Positions 33,217 to 41,351 of a DNA stretch of 42,242 bases are shown here, in pieces. The notes under the pieces were generated by a model. That model was not told the DNA's origin. It saw only the letters and a program-made list of their open reading frames with translations, and did not search any database. This stretch comes from Pseudonocardia ammonioxydans (lineage in GTDB: Bacteria > Actinomycetota > Actinomycetes > Mycobacteriales > Pseudonocardiaceae): positions 1 to 42,242 of the forward strand of contig NZ_FOUY01000048.1 in assembly GCF_900115005.1 (NCBI RefSeq), given 5' to 3'. The number at the start of each line of letters is the position of its first letter. Within the stretch, counting starts at the first letter, position 1. The position numbers and the translations under genes are program-made.

Positions 33217-33995
33217 CAGCGGCCCGTGAAGTTCGGGGTGCGCTTCTCCCCGAAGGCCTTCACGCCCTCGGCGAAGTCCTCGGTCGCCCGCAGCATCGAG
33301 TAGGCCTTCCGCTCCAGCTCGATGCCGGTGTAGAGCGGGCCGTCGACGCCGCGGTCGAGGACCTCCTTGGCGGTGCGCAGCGCGGCCGGGGAGAACCCGG
33401 CCATCTTCAGCGCCAGCGCGTCGACCTCGGCGTAGAGCGCGTCGCGGTCGTCGTACAGGCCGGCCAGGATGCCCCAGTCGAGCGCCTGCTGGGCCTGGAT
33501 CCGGGTCGCGGTCATGATGTGGAACTTCGCCCGGGACAGGCCGATCAGCCGGGCCAGGCGCTGGGTGCCGCCGGAGCCCGGGATCATGCCGAGGTTCATC
33601 TCGGGCAGCGCGAGCTGAGTACGGCCGGTGCCGAGCCGGATGTCGCAGGACAGCGCCATCTCCAGCCCGACGCCGAAGCAGTAGCCGTCGATCGCGGCGA
33701 TGACCGGCTTGGTGCTGCGGGCCGGGGCGGTGACGTCCTGGCCGAGGTCGGTGAGGTCGATCGGGTCGACCTCCATGAACCCGGCGATGTCGCCGCCGGA
33801 GGTGAAGTGCTGGCCGTCGGAGCGGATCACCACGACGCGGACCTGCGGGTCCCGGTCGATCTCGGCGAAGCGCTCGGCGACCAGCCGGCGCATCTCCATC
33901 GTGACGACCGTGTACTTGCCGTGGGACAGGGTCAGGTAGGCGACCCGCCCGTCGTGCTCGCGCGTCAGGACGACGTCGCCGCCGGTCAGTGCCAT
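33216..33995 (-). CDS. Enoyl-CoA hydratase/isomerase-family protein
   Basis: 259 residues of the crotonase fold. The oxyanion loop FTSGGDIAGF and both hydratase glutamates are visible: Glu112 in GVGLEMAL and Glu132 in ALPEMNLGMIPG. With both acids present, hydration of an enoyl-CoA is favoured over a dehalogenase-type variant. The gene lies between the large and medium subunit genes of the molybdenum enzyme and is one base from the former's stop. That points to CoA-thioester chemistry for the whole operon. Confidence 0.88.
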   Translation of the reverse strand: MALTGGDVVLTREHDGRVAYLTLSHGKYTVVTMEMRRLVAERFAEIDRDPQVRVVVIRSDGQHFTSGGDIAGFMEVDPIDLTDLGQDVTAPARSTKPVIAAIDGYCFGVGLEMALSCDIRLGTGRTQLALPEMNLGMIPGSGGTQRLARLIGLSRAKFHIMTATRIQAQQALDWGILAGLYDDRDALYAEVDALALKMAGFSPAALRTAKEVLDRGVDGPLYTGIELERKAYSMLRATEDFAEGVKAFGEKRTPNFTGR

Positions 33996-33996
33996 G

Positions 33997-36408
33997 TCAG
34001 GAGTTCTCCTTCTCGGTGAGCAGCTGGTGCAGTACCTCGCCGTGCAGCGGCAGGCGGGTGATGTCGATCCCGCGGGGTGCCAGCGCGTCGGCGACGGCGT
34101 TGGCGTAGGCCACGGGAAAGCTCATGGACGACCCTTCGCCGCAGCCCTTGGCGCCGAGCGGGGTCAGCGGTGACGGGGTCACCACGTGGTCGGTGCGCAG
34201 GTCGAACCCGGCCTCGGCGCTGGTCGGGCACAGGTAGTCGAGGAACGTCGCCGCCGTCGGCTGACCGGAGTCGGCGTGGGTGAACTCCTCGTAGGCGGCG
34301 CCGCCGAGACCGTGCACGAGCGCGCCGTGGACCTGGCCGTCGAGCAGGGTCTGGTCGAGGACGGTCCCGGCGTCGTGCACCGAGGACACCCGGTCGACGG
34401 CGATCTCCAAGGTGTCCGGGTCGATCCGCACCGCCACGATCTCGGCGACGAAGCCGTAGCAGAGCGAGGAGTTGATGCGGTCGTCCGCGGTGGCCGCGCG
34501 GGTCTCGCGCGGGGAGAACTCGGCCTCGGCGTAGAGGCGGGCGGGCACGCCGTCGGGCAGCGACGCCGGGTCCCAGTGCACGACGCCCGCCGCGTGCCGG
34601 AAGGCGACCGAGCGGCCGTCCGGGTGGACGACCTTCCCGTCGAGCAGGGTCAGCTCGCCAGGGTCGGCCCCCTCCAGCAGCGTCGCCCCGGCCGCCTTCA
34701 CGGTGGCGGCGATGGTGTCCGCGGCCGCGACGACCGCGCTGGTGACGAGCGGTGCGAACCGCGAGGAGTACGACCCGGACGTGACCGTCCACGGGGTCGT
34801 CGCGGTGTCCATGTCGACGACCGCCCGCACCTGCTCCAGGGGCAGCCCGAGCCGCTGCGCCGCGACCTTGCGCGCCACCGTGGCATGGCCCTGCCCCTGC
34901 GGGACCGACCCGAGCAGCACGGTGACTTTCCCCTGCAGGTCCACCGACATCCGGACGTGCTCGGTGGAGCCGGACTTGTCGCGGCCCGGCTTGCGGTCCT
35001 CGGCGGGGGTGGCCAGGCCGACGTAGCCGATGTTGGTGCCCGACGGGTCGACGACCAGTGCGGTACCGATGCCGTAGAAGGCGCCCTCGGCCCGGGCCGC
35101 CTCGCGCCGGCGCTCCAGCTCGGCGAGGTCCGCGTTCTTCACCGCCAGGTCCAGCGCCGCGGGGTAGTCGCCGGAGTCGTAGACGCCACCGGTCGCCGTC
35201 TCGTGCGGGAACGCCGAGACCAGGTTCCGCCGACGCACCTCGACGACGTCCAGGCCGGTCGCCGAGGCGACCGCGTCCATCAGCCGCTCCAGCCCGAAGT
35301 AGAGCTGCTGGCCGCCGAAGCCCCGGTTCAGCCCGGTCGGCATGGTGTTGGTGACCACGGCGCGGGCCCGGATCTCGACCGCGTCGATCCGGTAGGGCCC
35401 GGTGATGTTGCCGTAGCAGCGGTAGAGGGTGGAGGGCTCCGGCGGGCGCAGGTAGGCGCCGACGTTGTCGATCAGGTCGGTGCGCAGGGCCGTCACGGTG
35501 CCGTCGGCGTCGACGGCGGCGGAGAAGGTCATGGCCCGGTCCGCGCCGGTGGAGCTCGCCATCAGGTGCTCGACGCGGTCCTCGGCCCACCGCACCGGCG
35601 TGCCCGCGTGCTTCGAGGCCAGCGCCATCAGCACCACGTAGGGGTAGATGCCCGCCTTGATCCCGAAGCTGCCGCCGATGTCGGCGGGGACGTGCAGCCG
35701 CACCCGCGACGTCGGGATCCCGAGCGCACCGGCCATGACCGGGACCATCGAGAACGGTCCGTGGAAGTTCGCCCAGGCCTCGACCGAGGGGCCGTCGTCG
35801 CCCTCGTTCCACTGCGCGATGACCGAGTAGCACTCCATCGGCACCGAGGAGTAGCGCGGGAAGTCGTAGCGCCCGGTGACCACGTGCGCGGCGTCGCGGA
35901 ACCGCTCCTCCACCGGGCCGAAGGAGAAGGTGCGGTCGGTGGCGACGTTGGACCCGGCGTCGTCGTGCAGCAGCGGTGCGTCCGGCTCCAGCGCGGCACG
36001 GGCTGCGGTGACGGCGCCCAGCTCGTCGTACTCCACGGCGACCAGCTCCGCCGCGTCCTCGGCGATGTACCGGTCCGAGGCGACGACAACGGCGATCGGT
36101 TCACCGACGAAGCGCACCTTGTCCACGCCGGTCGGCAGGTACGGCATGACCGCCCCGGTCGAGAGCGGGAACGGCCGCAGCGCGGCGCGCACCTCCTCCG
36201 GGCCGATCACCGCCGCCACCCCCGGGTGGGCACGGGCCCGGGACAGATCGACCGACCGCAGCCGGGCATGCGGGCGGGTGGAGCGCACGACGGCGGCGAC
36301 CAGCGTGCCGGGGAGCGGGTCGAGATCGTCGAGGAATGCGCCGCGGCCGGTGACCAGCGCGGCGTCCTCGTCCCTGCTGGGGACCCAGTTCTGGGCATCG
36401 TCAGGCAC
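33997..36408 (-). CDS. Molybdenum hydroxylase large subunit (xanthine dehydrogenase/CoxL family)
   Basis: 803 residues from GTG at 36408, preferred because AGGGAG lies six bases upstream and it overlaps the ligase gene by eight bases; a GTG at 36435 is an alternative. It shows DDAQNWVPSRDEDAALVTGR, LHVPADIGGSFGIKAG, QGQGHATVARKVAAQRLG and the catalytic Glu region LGAKGCGEGSS. The loop that reads AYRCSFR in true CO dehydrogenases is GLNRGFGGQQ here, with no Cys, so it does not make a Cu-S-Mo site and is not a CO dehydrogenase. Hydroxylation or dehydroxylation of an aromatic acid or its CoA ester is likely. No molybdenum-cofactor insertion genes lie nearby. Confidence 0.85.
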   Translation of the reverse strand: MPDDAQNWVPSRDEDAALVTGRGAFLDDLDPLPGTLVAAVVRSTRPHARLRSVDLSRARAHPGVAAVIGPEEVRAALRPFPLSTGAVMPYLPTGVDKVRFVGEPIAVVVASDRYIAEDAAELVAVEYDELGAVTAARAALEPDAPLLHDDAGSNVATDRTFSFGPVEERFRDAAHVVTGRYDFPRYSSVPMECYSVIAQWNEGDDGPSVEAWANFHGPFSMVPVMAGALGIPTSRVRLHVPADIGGSFGIKAGIYPYVVLMALASKHAGTPVRWAEDRVEHLMASSTGADRAMTFSAAVDADGTVTALRTDLIDNVGAYLRPPEPSTLYRCYGNITGPYRIDAVEIRARAVVTNTMPTGLNRGFGGQQLYFGLERLMDAVASATGLDVVEVRRRNLVSAFPHETATGGVYDSGDYPAALDLAVKNADLAELERRREAARAEGAFYGIGTALVVDPSGTNIGYVGLATPAEDRKPGRDKSGSTEHVRMSVDLQGKVTVLLGSVPQGQGHATVARKVAAQRLGLPLEQVRAVVDMDTATTPWTVTSGSYSSRFAPLVTSAVVAAADTIAATVKAAGATLLEGADPGELTLLDGKVVHPDGRSVAFRHAAGVVHWDPASLPDGVPARLYAEAEFSPRETRAATADDRINSSLCYGFVAEIVAVRIDPDTLEIAVDRVSSVHDAGTVLDQTLLDGQVHGALVHGLGGAAYEEFTHADSGQPTAATFLDYLCPTSAEAGFDLRTDHVVTPSPLTPLGAKGCGEGSSMSFPVAYANAVADALAPRGIDITRLPLHGEVLHQLLTEKENS

Positions 36409-37912
36409 GCGCTTCTCCCTTCGGGCTGTACTCACCGGCCAGGAGCGTGCGACGCAGCGTCTTGCCGACCCCGGACCGCGGGACCGAGTCCACGGCGATC
36501 ACCCGCTTCGGCCGCTTCAGCGAGGGCAGGTGTTGGCGCGCGTAGGCCAGAGCCTGGTCGGCCGTGGCCAGCGGGTCGGCGCCGCGGACGGGGACCACGA
36601 ACGCGGTCACCGCGTGTCCCCAGCGCTCGTCGGGCAGCCCGACCACGCAGACGTCGTCGATCCCGGGGCAGCGGGCCAGGACGGCCTCGACCTCGTCCGG
36701 GTAGATGTTCTCGCCACCAGAGTTGATCATGTCGTCGGTGCGGCCGGAGACCCACAGGTCGCCGTCCTCGTCGGCGATGGCCAGGTCACCGGTGTGGTAC
36801 CAGCCATCCCGGATGGCCTTGGTGTTCGCGTCCGGCCGCTGCCAGTAACCGCCGAACGCCTCCGGCGAGGCCATCGAGACGATCACCTGACCCTGGGTCC
36901 CACGCGCGACCTCCTCGTCGACCGGGGCGCCGACGTCAGGGGCTATCAGCCGTACCCGGGAGAACAGCCCTGCCCGGCCGGCGCAGCCGGGCTTGGCGGC
37001 GACGTCGGGCCCGATGGTGAAGGTGTAGATCTCGGTCGAGCCGAAGTGGTTGACGAACGAGGTGGGCGCGACCTGCTCGACCAACTTCTCGGCGAGCGAC
37101 GGGGTCATGGCGGCACCGGCGTAGGCCAGGTTGTCGAGCGCCCGCGCCTCGCCGAGCCGGCCGGTGCGCAGCAGCGACCAGTAGATCGTCGGCACCAGAT
37201 ACAACGATCCGATGTTCTCGTCGAGGATCAGCTGCATCGACTCGTCGGCGTCGAACGCGGGCTGGCCCACCCACGTGCCGCCGACGACGATGGAGGCGAG
37301 CAGGGTGCGCAGGCCCATCGTGTGGAACAGGGGCATCACACCGAGGGTCGCGACGCCCTGCCGCTGCCGGGTCTGCATCACGTGCGCGACGGCAGACTGG
37401 TGCTCGGCACGGTGTGTCCGCGGGACACCCTTCGGCTTACCAGTAGTGCCGGACGTGTACAGCATGACGCTGAGGTCCGCGTCGTCCGGGACCACACACG
37501 TCGGCTCATCCAGACGGGCTGCGCGCTCGTCGACGGACGCCACGTCGCGCAGCAGTTCGCCCCAGCCGGAAGCGGCGACATGCTCAGCGTGCGCAGGGTC
37601 GGCGACCACCAGTCGAACGTCGGCATCACCCAGGCAGTAGCCGAGCTCCTCGATTCCGAAGCGAGTCGACAGCGGCACCGAGACCGCACCGAGCTTCTGT
37701 ACAGCCAGGTGCAGGCTCGCGAGCTGCTCGCCGCCGTGCATCACCAGGCCGACCCGCGCCCCCGGCTCCACGCCGAGGCTCCGCAGAGCTCCGGCCAGTC
37801 GGTCGGTCCTCGCATCCCACTGCCGGTAGGAGAGCCACCTGCCGGTCCCCTTCACCGCTGGTCGGTCGGGGTTGCGCTCGACCGCCCACCGCAGCGTCGT
37901 CACCAGGTCCAT
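36401..37912 (-). CDS. AMP-dependent acid-CoA ligase
   Basis: 503 residues, ANL superfamily. Adenylation motifs: LYTSGTTGKPKGVPR, NHFGSTEIYTF, GWYHTGDLA and the hinge GRTDDMINSGGENIYPDEVE. The C-terminal lysine falls in RSGVGKTLRR. The length and style fit benzoate/4-chlorobenzoate-type CoA ligases. It is the first gene of the operon and begins at ATG 37912, downstream of the PadR-type palindrome. With BenE, a crotonase and a molybdenum hydroxylase it should open an aryl-CoA pathway. Confidence 0.88.
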   Translation of the reverse strand: MDLVTTLRWAVERNPDRPAVKGTGRWLSYRQWDARTDRLAGALRSLGVEPGARVGLVMHGGEQLASLHLAVQKLGAVSVPLSTRFGIEELGYCLGDADVRLVVADPAHAEHVAASGWGELLRDVASVDERAARLDEPTCVVPDDADLSVMLYTSGTTGKPKGVPRTHRAEHQSAVAHVMQTRQRQGVATLGVMPLFHTMGLRTLLASIVVGGTWVGQPAFDADESMQLILDENIGSLYLVPTIYWSLLRTGRLGEARALDNLAYAGAAMTPSLAEKLVEQVAPTSFVNHFGSTEIYTFTIGPDVAAKPGCAGRAGLFSRVRLIAPDVGAPVDEEVARGTQGQVIVSMASPEAFGGYWQRPDANTKAIRDGWYHTGDLAIADEDGDLWVSGRTDDMINSGGENIYPDEVEAVLARCPGIDDVCVVGLPDERWGHAVTAFVVPVRGADPLATADQALAYARQHLPSLKRPKRVIAVDSVPRSGVGKTLRRTLLAGEYSPKGEARA

Positions 37913-37930
37913 CGGACCCCCTCATCGTTA

Positions 37931-37964
37931 GTCTGTTTCAGACCATACGGTTCAGATGATAATA
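37931..37964 (-). promoter_or_regulatory. Candidate promoter -10 and PadR operator for the acid-CoA ligase operon
   Basis: GTCTGTTTCAGAC at 37931-37943 is a palindrome with perfect five-base arms. On the minus strand a -10-like TATTAT lies at 37959-37964, so the palindrome would sit over the transcription start, a position that fits repression. No good -35 is visible. A second perfect palindrome, CGAGATCTCG, is at 37974-37983. Confidence 0.45.
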
Positions 37965-37983
37965 TGGGAAGCCCGAGATCTCG

Positions 37984-38327
37984 CGACCCGAGTACTGAAC
38001 CGCTAGCTAGGGGTCCCCGGAGGCGAAGCTCCATTACCCTGCGAGGGAAGCGTCCGCGCTGTACATCTGGCCTGCGGGCCGGCATGGCGACGACGGCACA
38101 GCCGTTCACCGTCGCCTGGTCGAGGGCGATGCCTCGGCTCGCAACCCGCATTCCTGCGAGCCGCTCCATCGCGTCCACACTGGACGCCGTCTGCCGGTGT
38201 TGGGGCGGCGCACGGCAGCCGACACTGGGGTCGTCGACGCACACCCGCTGATCGAGCCGCATCCGCGGCTCAGCGGATCCTCGGGTTTAGAGTCTGCGGT
38301 GTACCGACTACCACGAGGGGAGAGCAG
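37984..38327. other. Long non-coding region between the ligase operon and the PadR gene
   Basis: About 340 bases without a gene I can support. A minus-strand frame is open over 37900-38262 but resembles no family and has no ribosome site. It would also run through the ligase promoter. The last ~20 bases contain GAGGGGAGAGCAG, the ribosome site of the PadR gene. Confidence 0.5.
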
Positions 38328-38894
38328 ATGCGGCTGTCGACGACGTCGTATCTGGTCATGGGCATGATTGCGTTGCGCGGGCCCTCGACGCCGTACGAGC
38401 TCAAGCGGGCGGTCAGCCGATCCGTCGGCTACTTCTGGCACTTCCCGCACGCACAGCTGTACTCGGAGCCGGAACGGCTCGCCGATGCCGGATTGCTCGC
38501 CCTGGACACAGAAGATCACGGGCGGCGGCGCAAGACGTACTCGCTCACCAGCGAGGGTCGGGCCGCACTCCGCGCCTGGCTGGCAGCACCCACCCCGGAG
38601 CACTTCGAGATGCGCGACGTCGCCGAGCTGAAGCTGTTCTTCAACGAGGCAGGCTCCCCGGACGACGTCGAAAAGCTCGCCCGCGAACAGATTCGCCAGC
38701 ACGAGAGCCGGATCGCCGAGTACGAGGACTTGGTTGCCCGACACGGCCAGGAGCAATGGGCTGAGCCGCGTATGATCACTATCGAGCTGGGGCTTGAGAT
38801 GGAGCACGCCGCGCTGAGGTTCTGGACCGCGCTGGCTACCGATGACCTCGATCGGCTCCGTCGTGAACGGGCCGAGCGCGACCCGCGCGGCTGA
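38328..38894 (+). CDS. PadR-family transcriptional regulator
   Basis: 188 residues. The N-terminal winged helix is typical (SYLVMGMIALRGPSTPYELK, then HAQLYSEPERLADAGLL and GRRRKTYSLTSEGRAAL). It is followed by a C-terminal helical dimerisation region rich in Glu and Arg. PadR repressors often answer to phenolic or aromatic acids. Divergence from an aromatic acid-CoA ligase operon makes that operon its likely target. ATG at 38328 has GGGGAG upstream. Confidence 0.9.
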   Translation: MRLSTTSYLVMGMIALRGPSTPYELKRAVSRSVGYFWHFPHAQLYSEPERLADAGLLALDTEDHGRRRKTYSLTSEGRAALRAWLAAPTPEHFEMRDVAELKLFFNEAGSPDDVEKLAREQIRQHESRIAEYEDLVARHGQEQWAEPRMITIELGLEMEHAALRFWTALATDDLDRLRRERAERDPRG

Positions 38895-38911
38895 CCCGCT
38901 CACAGCCGGTG

Positions 38912-39209
38912 TCACCCGGCCGATGGTGGGGTGATCCAGCTCGGGCAGGTCGGCGACCAGGGCGACCTGACACCAGCAGGCGCAGCGACCAGCGTGTGTA
39001 GCCCTGCGGTGGGGCCGAGCAGGCCAGTGCGATCAAGCGGGCTTCGACCTCGCCCTCACGATCGGCGCTACCAGCGGTGTCTCGCGCGGTTTATGGTCGA
39101 TCGTGGCCAGCACATCGCCGTCGGTCTCGTCGAACCGTTTCGCGATCGATCGGACCGTGTTCTGCGAGACACCGGTCCGTTTCGCGGTCACAGCACGAGC
39201 GTCCACCGG
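38912..39209 (-). pseudogene. IS630-type transposase fragment
   Basis: Minus-strand pieces in two or three frames match the helix-turn-helix part of an IS630-like transposase: AKRTGVSQNTVRSIAKRFDE, then after a frameshift EARLIALACSAPPQGYTRWS, then after another VALVADLPELDH. The catalytic part is absent. The fragment abuts a broken IS110 copy at about 39210, suggesting one element inserted into the other before decay. Confidence 0.7.
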
Positions 39210-39212
39210 GTC

Positions 39213-40063
39213 GGCGCCCCCAGCTGGTGCTGGGCCGCGGACACCCTGGCCGAGCTCGGCGCGACGGTGGACCTGGCACACCCGTTGGGGGTCACGGCGT
39301 TCTCCTACGAGGGTCAAGAACGACGAATGCGACGCCGCGGATCTGGCCGATCTGCTGCGGATGAGTCGCCTGCCGAAGACATGGATCGCGCCGCCTGCCA
39401 CCCGAGAGCTGTCCGAGCTGGTGCGGCATCGGGCCAAGCTGGTCACGCTGCGCTCGAACCTGAAGAACCAGGTGCACGCGGTGCTCGCCGGCGCCGGCGT
39501 CCAGGTGTCGATCAGTGATTTGTTCGGGGTCGCCGGCACCGAACTGCTTGGACGCGTCGAGCTCAAGCCGGCGTGTCGGGCCCGGGTGAACTCCGAGCTG
39601 CGGCTGATCAGCAACCTGGGCTGCGAGGTCGAGGGTGTTCACCAAGCTCGCCGCGGGTCGGCTGCGCGCCGGCCCGCGCTATCGGGCCATTCAGGTCATC
39701 CCGGGGTCGGGCCGGTGCTCGCGGCGGTGTTCATCGCCGAGATCGGCGACATCACCCGTTCCCCGGGCCCGCGCAGCTGGCCAGCTGGGCCGGCTGACCC
39801 CGAAACACCGCGAATCCGACACCACCTTGCACCGGGGCCGGATCACCGAACAGGGTTCCCGGCTGGCGCGTTGGGCCGCTACCGAGGTCGTGCAGCGCGT
39901 CCCCGGGCACATCCGCCTGGGCCAGATCCGCGATCACGTCGGCGCCCGACACAACAACCACAACATCGGCGTCCTCGCCGCAGCCCGCCAGCTCACCGAA
40001 CTGGTCTTCTACGGACTACGCGATCACCACATCCGCTGCCTGCCGCATCCGGCCCCGGCATGA
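39213..40063 (+). pseudogene. IS110-family transposase remnant with several frameshifts
   Basis: Successive pieces of one IS110/IS116-type transposase appear in changing frames: ELGATVDLAHPLGVTAFSYE; VKNDECDAADLADLLRMSRL and on to SDLFGVAGTELLG; MFTKLAAGRLRAGPRYRAIQ; GVGPVLAAVFIAEIGDIT; and LTPKHRESDTTLHRGRITEQ to the stop at 40063. At least four frame changes are needed and the N-terminal catalytic Asp region is missing. It is not functional. Confidence 0.8.
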
Positions 40064-40173
40064 GCAGTCCATACCCTCGGTGGGTGTAGTCCGCTTCTGC
40101 TGACGTTCCTTTGTCGTCGGCGTCGGCCCGGCGCTGGTCGCCGAGGCGTGATCGGGGAGCTACGGTGGCCGAT

Positions 40174-40260
40174 GTGACACGGGGTGCTGCCGGTCCGTCC
40201 GGTGGCTGAGAAGAAACCCGTCGAACCTGATCCAGGTCGTACTGGCGAAGGGAATGTCAC
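40174..40260 (+). promoter_or_regulatory. TPP riboswitch (THI element)
   Basis: The conserved core is easy to read: GGGGTGC near the 5' end, CTGAGA at 40206-40211, ACCCGTCGAACCTGATC in the middle and TACTGGCGAAGGGAA at the 3' side. The closing helix P1 is GTGACA (40174-40179) with TGTCAC (40255-40260), and GCCGG/CCGG forms the P3-like arm. It ends 70 bases before the SDR start codon at 40331. No terminator hairpin with a T-run follows, so control by hiding the GAGAGG ribosome site is more likely. A possible -10 TACGGT lies at 40161-40166. Confidence 0.93.
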
Positions 40261-40330
40261 ACGGCGCAACGCCGGTCCGTCCGCGTGCACCGTGCGGCAT
40301 GCCCTTGCCCCCGCACGAGAGGCACGACGC

Positions 40331-41146
40331 ATGACCGACACCGCGCCGCACGAGCCAAGCGCCACCAACCGCGAACCGACCGCGGCCCCACTGGCCGACC
40401 AGGTCGTCGTGATCAGCGGCGGTGGCCGCGGGCTCGGCGCCGCCATCAGCCGGGCATTCCTCGATCATGGAGCCCGCGTCGCGATCGGCTATCACTGCAG
40501 CCGCGAGGCCGCCGAGGTACTCGCCGCCGAATATCCCGGCCGCGGACTCGCGGTGCCGCTCGACGTCACCGCTCCAGACCAGATACGGCTGGGCGTGGAC
40601 GCTGCCGCCGAGCACTTCGGTGAGCCCGTCACCACGGTGGTCAACAATGCCCTGGTCAACTTCACCTTCGACGGCGAAGCTCGTCCGAGGGTCCCCGAGC
40701 TCGACCCGACCCTGCTCGCCTCCCAGCTCACCGGGTCGGTGTACGGGCCGTTAGCCCTGGTCCAGGCGACGATCCCGGGCATGATCGGGCGCGGGTTCGG
40801 GCGTATCATCAACATCGGCAGCAACCTGGTGCAGCACCCGGTCGTGCCCTACCACGACTACACTGCGGCCAAGGCCGCCCTGCTCGCGCTGACCCGCACC
40901 TTCGCCCACGACCTGGGGCCACACGGCATCACCGTCAACATGGTCTCCGCCGGCCTGCTGCGCACCACCGATGCCAGCGCGGCCACGCCTGAGACCATAT
41001 TCGACGCCATCGCCGCCGGCACACCGCTCGGTCGAGTCACGAGCCCCGCCGAACTCGCCGACGCCGTGCTGTTCTTCGCCTCCCCCTGGGCACGGGCAGT
41101 GACCGGCCAGAACCTGATCGTCGACGGTGGCTTGGTGAAGGGCTGA
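40331..41146 (+). CDS. SDR-family oxidoreductase under a TPP riboswitch
   Basis: 271 residues. Classical SDR with ISGGGRGLGAAISRAF, an unusual VVNNALVNF in place of NNAG, INIGSNLVQH and the catalytic YTAAK; it ends TGQNLIVDGGLVKG. ATG at 40331 has GAGAGG nine bases upstream. Known families do not place an SDR in thiamine synthesis, so it may act in uptake-linked salvage or conversion of a thiamine-related alcohol, such as oxidation of a hydroxyethyl or hydroxymethyl group. It is followed at three bases by a flavin monooxygenase fragment, clearly one transcript originally. Confidence 0.88.
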   Translation: MTDTAPHEPSATNREPTAAPLADQVVVISGGGRGLGAAISRAFLDHGARVAIGYHCSREAAEVLAAEYPGRGLAVPLDVTAPDQIRLGVDAAAEHFGEPVTTVVNNALVNFTFDGEARPRVPELDPTLLASQLTGSVYGPLALVQATIPGMIGRGFGRIINIGSNLVQHPVVPYHDYTAAKAALLALTRTFAHDLGPHGITVNMVSAGLLRTTDASAATPETIFDAIAAGTPLGRVTSPAELADAVLFFASPWARAVTGQNLIVDGGLVKG

Positions 41147-41149
41147 CAG

Positions 41150-41351
41150 GTGCCAGAACGCATGGCTCACCTCAACCTGTTCATCCACGGCTGTGGACAC
41201 CACGGCGCCGCCTGGCGGGCGCCCGGTTCAGCGGTCGAGCGACTCGGCGACTTCAGCTACTATGAGCAGCTGGCCCTCACCGCCGAGCGTGGCCTGCTCG
41301 ATGCGGTCTTCTTTGCCGACGGGCACTCGATCGTTCTCGCCCTAGTCGTGC
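41150..41351 (+). pseudogene. LLM-class flavin-dependent monooxygenase (NtaA/SnaA/DszA type), truncated by an IS
   Basis: The first ~60 residues are a textbook N-terminus of the NtaA-type branch: HLNLFIHGCGHHGAAWR, YYEQLALTAERG and DAVFFADGHSI. After that the similarity stops in the left end of an IS481 element, and the other ~380 residues are missing from the window. The start is GTG 41150 or ATG 41162. Intact relatives use reduced FMN from a partner reductase to oxidise N- or S-containing substrates. Part of the gene might continue beyond the IS, outside the window. Confidence 0.8.

Noticed and set aside
33997..36408. CO dehydrogenase large subunit (CoxL form I)
   Set aside because: The active-site loop lacks the AYxCSFR motif and its Cys, and the operon carries CoA-thioester genes.
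34186..36726. An 846-codon plus-strand frame opposite the molybdenum hydroxylase gene
   Set aside because: It is an antisense shadow rich in Arg, Gly and Val with no family motif. The minus frame carries all conserved motifs.
37900..38262. A minus-strand 120-codon gene ahead of the acid-CoA ligase
   Set aside because: No recognised domain, no ribosome site, and it would overlap the ligase start and its promoter elements.
38106..38915. Minus-strand 269-codon frame opposite the PadR gene
   Set aside because: Shadow of PadR; the plus frame has the winged-helix motif and ribosome site.
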